Below are positions 57,798 through 64,000 of a DNA stretch of 64,000 bases, one piece after another. Under the pieces are notes generated by a model. That model did not search any database. It was given only the letters and a program-made list of their open reading frames with translations, and was not told the DNA's origin. Position 1 is the stretch's first letter. Every line of letters begins with the position of its first letter. Origin of the DNA: Tenebrio molitor (Eukaryota; Arthropoda; Insecta; Coleoptera; Tenebrionidae); NCBI RefSeq assembly GCF_963966145.1, contig NC_091046.1, positions 41,540,001-41,604,000 on the forward strand, given 5' to 3'. The position numbers and the translations under genes are program-made.

Positions 57798-58266
57798 CAA
57801 CGTGTAACAGAAATAAGTACATTAATTTTAACTGGTAATAGAACTCGTCAAAAGGAACAACTTTTCTATCTACCATTTTGCCGAAAAACGATGTTTAATT
57901 CCAAAAAAAAATTGGAGAGATTTTTCACTAAAATAACCCTACGCCACTAAATAGTGCAATGGCTAATTGAGATCAGCGCTAATATGAAAAAAACGTCCAT
58001 TTTCATCCAGAAAACGTGTTTTAACGCAGAAATCGAAATTCAAAGAAATCTACCCGTATAGCAAAAAATCCACTTCGTAAGAATCTGGTTGTTTCACGTT
58101 TTTAGGTAGCTTAGTTTTGGAGATATGAACGGTTTTAGGAAAATCTTTCCTATTTTTTTAAGCCACTACGCAACATTTTTCGCCAAAATGGCAGAGAGAA
58201 AAGTTGTTCCTTTTGATGAGTTCTATTACCAGTTAAAATTAATGTACTTATTTCAGAAACACCCTG
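57798..58266. mobile_element. Foldback element with about 100-bp arms
   Basis: Left CAGAAATAAGTACATTAATT, TTAACTGGTAATAGAACTCG is mirrored by GAGTTCTATTACCAGTTAAA, ATTAATGTACTTATTTC on the right, ending ACACCCTG; TA flanks both. The two ORFs at 58125-58446 fall in the right arm and flank and are not genes. Confidence 0.82.
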
Positions 58267-58505
58267 TATACTCGTACTTCTATCACAAATATTTGTCTCA
58301 AATGTTTTATAACAACAATTTCCCATGAATTTAATTCGACAAATAAATAAATAATACAATATTTGTGCAACGTTTTTGAAAGTTTCAGCAGAAATTAAAC
58401 CATAAAGATGTTTTTCTTCAAACGTCCGTAAAATATGACATTGCACTGCTGCATTGATAATGCTAAAGTGTCACTTCATTGTCATGGCATCTAACAAGCA
58501 GACCA

Positions 58506-58612
58506 GCGTCCGTGAAGTTATTATCTCCGCTGAGGAGCGTCCGTGAAGTTATTATCTCCGCTGAGGGCGTCCGTGAAGTTATTATCTCCGCTGATGAGCG
58601 GCTGTAAAGTAA
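58506..58612 (+). repeat. Minisatellite, three copies of a 30-31-bp unit
   Basis: GCGTCCGTGAAGTTATTATC followed by TCCGCTGA(G/T)G(A) occurs three times in a row (31, 30, 31 bp), then a diverged fourth start. The copies are almost identical, so the array is young. Confidence 0.92.
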
Positions 58613-60146
58613 ACTAGCTAAATCATTTGAAATTCCTACCTGGTTTCTTAATATGACTTAAATAATTTGTTATGAAGGTTTGAAGAAAAAATAGTATACA
58701 TATGTTATTATAAACAATTAATCACGAGTGATGTAGGATCTTTCAGGAAAAAAGTGGGTTCTAAGCATGACTGGAGTGAGTTGAGGATGTGAAAACGTCA
58801 CAGCAGGAAAAGAAACTTTCTCAATTAATGATTTTCTGTCACTGAAAATTATAATTATTTTTGTAATTATTCATATAATAATATTTAAGTTAAACGAAAG
58901 CACTACAACTCTTAATGAGAGTTGAAGTTTCTACATTTCTGACGAACTCGCTGAAGTTAAATGAATTTTGGAATAGTGTTAATGAGTATGTTAAACGTGT
59001 CTTGGGAGCCGACGAGAGGATCGAATTAATTTGAAATACCTAGAATTGAATTGCTCGGAATCGAAGCAGCCCCTTTCGGATAGGCGAATTTCATTGATGG
59101 CATTCATGGTGAAGATTTCTCGCTAATTACCCTGCAAGAATTCGCAGCTATTTACAATTCACAAGACCGTCCGGCCCACGGTTGGAATTTTTAACGCAGC
59201 AACGATAACCTCGTGCTAATGAATGCGAACACGCAATGGCATACTAAACGGCCCGTGCACTGCCGAAGATAACATTAATCACATTAGAATGGTCAGTTTG
59301 TTCCTGCATTTGGGGGCGCTCAGGAATTCCGAAAATTTCCTCCTATCTCGATCTCCATCTGGGAATTCCGACGGATTAATCCGCGTTGATTTTATTTCCA
59401 CCAAGATTAGATCTGAAGCTAGAGGTGTTTCTCGCTGTGTATCCTCAGATCAAAACATAATCATGATTTGATGCATGTTTTCTCACGTCAAGCGGACCGT
59501 GAGAGCAGATATGCAAATAAGAAAGTGGATACAAACCGTAAATAATCATAATTTAATGGAGGCAAAGGCGCCGCCTCAGCTACGACCCAAGAGATATTGT
59601 TTTTGGAGTTTGGAGGAGCGGTCCAGCTGGCGTTAATTGCGTTTTAAGAAGCGCAAAGGGTAATTGCGGAAATGGAGAAGAGAGTTTAAATGCCGGCAAA
59701 GCGGTGGAAGTGAAATCTGTATTTATCTTTTTCTGGAGCAAATACAATTAGTTCAAAGGTCAAACAATATTAATTATACTGGAAACATACTGTTAAAAAG
59801 GTTTTTTTTTCACAATTTTCCCTTAGGATATCCAGTTTTACCGTTGGTTCGTTGCTGGATTACGGACAAATAAAACTGTAAAGCATTGGATGTTTTCTGT
59901 TACAATTTCCCAAGAAGTATTTGAAAAACACTTTGCTGTAATTGTGAAAAATAAATGAAGCTAAAGCGTGAAATCTAATTAAATTTTACAAGAGGGAAAC
60001 ACTTGTTTGAAGCAGTGTGACTTTTAATCATCATGGGAAAAATAATATTCTGTTTTGAGGAAGTGTAAGAATCACTAATTATTTTTATTTCCACCCAAAG
60101 TTTAAAGAGAAGCGTGAAAAAGTAATTCTTGTGGAAGCAGTCAACT
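58613..60146. other. No gene recognised
   Basis: Repeat-poor. Frames at 59223-59471 and 59664-59873 have no motif. No splice-flanked coding block was found. Confidence 0.4.
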
Positions 60147-60733
60147 AAGGCTGGGTTTACACGAGCGTCCGTTGAAACGTAGATATTGTAAAAATAGGTT
60201 GTAGCATACTACAGTCGAGATGTTTCTTGTAAAGCTAAGTTTGCACATGCAAAGATTATTGGTGCCACGAGTATGCCATTTTAATGGCACCAATATTAAC
60301 GGCAACAGTTTAGTTTGTCTTTCAACTGACGCACGATTTAACATGGGCGTCAAGTGCTTTACTTCCTGCAAATATTAATCTCGTAGTACAAATGTTGTCT
60401 TTAAAGCTCGATTTGTTAACTGGCCCAATCAACATCTATTCCTTATAGTTCCCCAACAGAAAATTGTCATATAAAGTGTTGTCAACGCCTCTTTTCACCG
60501 TCTTTTCACAACACAAGACGTTTGCACTAACAACTACCCCACCTTCTTATTTTACTGCCGTAATGATTATTCGTGCCGATCGAGTGGCGCCAGTTGAACG
60601 GACATGTCTCCACATGCAACTAAACTGCGCCAGTCGAGTGGCGCCAATAATATTGGCATGTGCAAATCTTTTTTAATATACAATATTTTTCTCCCACGGA
60701 CGTTCAATACCGAACTTTAGCACAACACTCGTT
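60147..60733. repeat. Probable inverted-repeat element with GTGGCGCCA motifs
   Basis: GGCTGGGTTTACACGAG near the left is weakly matched by CTCGTTCACCCAAGCC at the right, and GCACATGCAAAGATT by AATATTGGCATGTGCAAATC. CGAGTGGCGCCA occurs twice (60589, 60637). The ends are diverged, so the limits are approximate. Confidence 0.5.
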
Positions 60734-60745
60734 CACCCAAGCCTA

Positions 60746-61214
60746 AAGGTAGGCGTTCACTAGTCCGTATCGTACGCACTAGCCAAATCGTCTAAGACTG
60801 CGTAGTACAGAGGTTGTAAACACTAGTTCCCAATAGTCAAGATTTTGAACTATATTTATTTGCATCAAATGTTTCTGAAAAAGAAGCTTTAGAAGATGAT
60901 TCAGTAATTCACCAATCAGGCAACAGTTTGGCGGAGTTGTCATTAATGGACAAAAAGTTTAAAGCATGTGAGCAATACTTACGAATTGTCAAATTGCAAG
61001 TTCTTTCTAGATTTTGAATGAAATTGTCACATTTTTGGTGACATAACTTGTGGATTATCAAACAAAAGAGAAATCATGTAGAATATAGATACATTTGTTT
61101 TGTTACAATATTGTGGCATCATCCGCTTATGATGATTGACATATACAGAACGAATAGAATAGTTCCTTGACGTCCGTTTGATGCGTACAATGCAGACTAG
61201 TGAGCGCCCACCTT
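60746..61214. mobile_element. TA-flanked element, AAGGTAGGCG...CGCCCACCTT ends
   Basis: AAGGTAGGCGTTCACTAGTC, with CGTACGCA inside, matches the complement of the right end (GACTAGTGAGCGCCCACCTT, with TGCGTACAATG inside). TA flanks both. It abuts the previous element by about 10 bp. Confidence 0.8.
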
Positions 61215-61216
61215 TA

Positions 61217-63105
61217 GTCATCGGCTCCGACAACAATAATTATTTTTTCAAAACAGGAAATTACTGAATCTATCCAAATGAAATTTTGTCTACAGGTTAT
61301 TGACATATCAAGGACGCACAGACGTACATTTTTTACGTACAGGATGTACAAAAAATATCTTCTCTAAACTCTAAACATCTAACAACAACTTATATGGAAA
61401 GTGCTCCAAGCTTTTAACGTAATCATGACTAGATAAAATGCCATAATTCTGGTTTTGCAGCTGAGTGTTCCCGTAATACGGCGTTGCAGAAATACGATTA
61501 TTGAACTGTTTTTTTTTTACATTTTATTACATCACATAACTTTGTTAAAATATGATCGAAAATTGTATCGAAAACGTTGGTAGCTTCGGTAGAATTTAAA
61601 AGTCGAGAGCTTGCAAAGAGACATTATTGATTTCCTCATTTTGTTCTTTCTGTCTCATTAGTCGCTTCAGTTTCTAAACAGTGCAATTACTCGACGTCAT
61701 TTCTTTAAACTGACAAATCCCCCCAATAAGCAAGAGCCAACGAGTGTAATTAATTCCACTTTACAAAGCAAACGGTTCTGGGTCGAAAAATTGTTTTTTC
61801 AACGGTCACAATTCGTCCAAATTAGACATCCCCCCCTTCAAAGGACGAAGAAATAACAATCAAAGGAACTGGGAGAGGAAAACAGCGTTCACGTGGCAAA
61901 ATTGTTTTCAGACATTGATTCTGTTCGCCCGTTAGCTTTCGATAAAAATAATTATTCTTTCCCGGGCCGCTTTCGGCGGAAATTAATGTTTAATTGGATA
62001 TTTAAAATTGGAAATCCTAAGTATCAAACTGTAAACTTGTCACGTGGGTCTTTGATCGATTGATTTACTATTGAGCAACACACGCCACGTTTTTACTATC
62101 AAATCCGAAACGTTTCCGCCTGAAACATTTAATTTATGCCAAGTTGCGGCGAGAACTGCTACAAACATACATTTCTGTTTGATCTGGAGAGCGCAACATT
62201 GGGGTCGTAACTCACCCCTGTAAGGTCGATGAAATTTAAAATTGTACCTTTATTTTTTGCCACCTAGAAACGTGCACGGCTTTTAGGACCTCCAGAATAA
62301 TTTATTCGTCCGTCATATGGGCTTAAAATTTCAAGGGTGGCGGCGGAATCTAGGGGCGGTGGGGTAATGTGGTGGGAGGGAGCGGCCTCTATATAAAATT
62401 AATAATTTATAAACTGCCTGGCCGAGCTGGACTCCCCTCGATCGCACCTATTTATTTTGGCGGTCCGGACTACTCCGGGACAATAATAACGTTCGGAATA
62501 AGGATTTACACCTCTTTCCGGGCGTTTTAACAGGACGTCGGTCGTTTGTCGGCGGAAAATTCTTCGATGGTGCAGTTCGATGGCTATCAGAGTAATGAGG
62601 GGAATTTAATCTGGAGTAATCCCAATCGTCCAGAACCCGGGACACAGATGATTTTGCATCTTTAATTAACGGGCTCCCGCGGGATCGTGTTGTTTTTCGA
62701 TTTGATTTGATTTTTTCCTCAAAAAGTGGTACATCATGCACGATCGAACATTCCAGTGACAAACTAAGCGTTTCTGACGTGTTTTATCTTGTGGAGCAGC
62801 CTGGGAGAAGGAGCCCACCCAAGTCATGTTCCACCTCATTTTTGATATTTTCGCGCGAATTGTTCGGGAATTGGGTTTGCGTAAGTGGAATCAAAAAGCG
62901 GAAAGCAAATGTGTGACCATCGACGGGAATTGGCGAACGGGTTTCCATTCGTTTAATGGTTTTCACGCAGAAGCTTTAAAAGTCTGCCGTTTATCGAGAT
63001 GTAACTAGTGGTAATTGTTTCGAGATAAAATTGCGAGATTGCAGTTGTCGTTGTTTCGCTCAATTATGTTTTATTGTGTTCGTTATTGTTGTGTGTTTGT
63101 TTCAG
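61217..63105. other. No gene recognised
   Basis: Base composition becomes more even from about 61700. The minus-strand frame 62448-62762 (Ser/Arg/Pro-rich) overlaps a plus-strand frame and has no motif. Possible promoter-proximal sequence for an exon at 63106. Confidence 0.35.
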
Positions 63106-63239
63106 AATGGAGGCGATATTTTTGAATGAAGCAGTACGCCCACGGTGGAACGGACGACCTGACCTATTTCGATGCAAATTCCTGAAGAGTTCGCGTAGGA
63201 ACCGGTGGAATTTTTGATCTCGGCGAAGAGGATTTATGG
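63106..63239 (+). other. Possible 5' exon of a gene running off the right edge
   Basis: Bounded by a strong acceptor gtgtttgtttcag and a strong donor ATGG|gtgagt. All three frames contain stops before the end, but the last four bases ATGG before the donor could hold a start codon, a common layout for a 5' UTR exon. There is no protein evidence. Confidence 0.25.
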
Positions 63240-64000
63240 GTGAGTGATTTGACCTGATATAATTTAGATGTACACGGATCAAAAGTACAGTAAAAAAATT
63301 GGGTTGGATTGTTTTTTGGAGAAATAAGTGTCCAAAAATATCATAATGAAAGACGCTACAACTTAAGCTACATTTTGAGCCAACGATGTTCGTTTTGGAG
63401 GAAGAAAGTTACTGCAATAAAACGCGGCACAGCATTGGCATTTAGTACGCGAAAAGTTTTGCATTCAGAGATTAAAAAAAAAAGCATAATATTGTGGTCC
63501 GAAATGGTTTTGTAATTAGGAAGAATTAAAGATTTAAGAAGGGTACGAAGATAAATCTTGGCAATATAGGTAGTTGCCGTTTTTGCGAGTTAATTCGTCC
63601 AGGTCCCGTTGGGAATTCGTAATAGCTTAACAAATTAAAATTTTGTTTGCATTAATTCTAAAAGTAAAAAACTATGTATAACTGTTACAAATTGGTTCGT
63701 TAGATTATACCGTGAGATCGAAAAAAAAAAAAAATTAGAGTTGGCTGTAACCAAAAATTTCAGTTGGCAATTCGTTAAGATTTCAATTATCAGATGTCAG
63801 TCTCAAAAGTTAGGTTAGTCATTTTGAGAACGTTGAAATCTTGATTTTCATAAAGGTGTGAATTATGTGTGACCTGGGGCCCAATTCTTGAAATCACTGG
63901 AAAATATTCGTTTGAGAATATTTTCCCATAAATGAATTCCCAGTGGAATTTAACATGTTCTCATATCTGTATTCTTGAACTGTTTGGAAAATGATTTCAC
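63240..64000. other. No gene recognised
   Basis: AT-rich. If 63106-63239 is an exon this would be its intron. Frame 63309-63515 has no motif. Confidence 0.35.

Noticed and set aside
1..64000. CRISPR arrays, operons, ribosome binding sites
   Set aside because: Spliced eukaryotic genes and insect transposons; the short tandem repeats lack spacer structure.
1..64000. Conserved microRNA genes (let-7, bantam, miR-1, miR-9, miR-184 and similar seeds)
   Set aside because: No matching mature sequence was noticed by eye; hairpins found belong to transposons. A covariance-model scan would be decisive.

Overview
The window is AT-rich animal DNA, most likely from an insect and probably a beetle. The reasons are a Dachs-type (class XX) unconventional myosin, a sugar-receptor-type gustatory receptor, very short introns (46-62 bp) inside the genes, one 11.8-kb intron, and many TA-flanked inverted-repeat transposons with DUF4817-like and mariner-like transposase remnants. 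Species cannot be fixed from the sequence alone. All family names are from recognised motifs, not from a database search.

Layout. 1-22992: no confident host gene. It holds a succession of transposon remnants: two large near-palindromic foldback elements (4811-5420, 6273-7115), smaller TA-flanked elements (9264-9504, 9610-10008, 12231-12599, 12653-12802), a Crypton-like tyrosine-recombinase fragment (9899-10238), DUF4817-type and mariner transposase relics, and a 1.15-kb foldback (21221-22371) carrying a mariner C-terminus. 22993-23183 (+) is the last coding exon of a class A GPCR whose other exons are not seen. 24745-25892 is an inverted-repeat element whose left arm was interrupted. 26860-28333 (-) is a complete seven-exon gustatory receptor of the sugar-receptor type. 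30381-34125 is one foldback transposon carrying four later insertions (two MITEs, a tRNA-derived SINE and an LTR-like element). 36481-51694 (-) is the Dachs-like myosin, reconstructed here as six exons in consistent phase: four clustered at 36.5-39.3 kb and two at 51.1-51.7 kb across an intron that is itself littered with transposons. 52-64 kb is mostly noncoding, with more palindromic elements, a minisatellite and a possible 5' exon at 63106-63239.

The three host genes have no evident functional link. If the assignments hold, the myosin acts in Fat/Dachsous-Hippo planar polarity and growth control, the gustatory receptor in chemosensation, and the GPCR in neuropeptide signalling. The most informative structures are the nested insertions, where one arm of a palindromic transposon records the pre-insertion state of the other, so order of insertion can be read within this single window.
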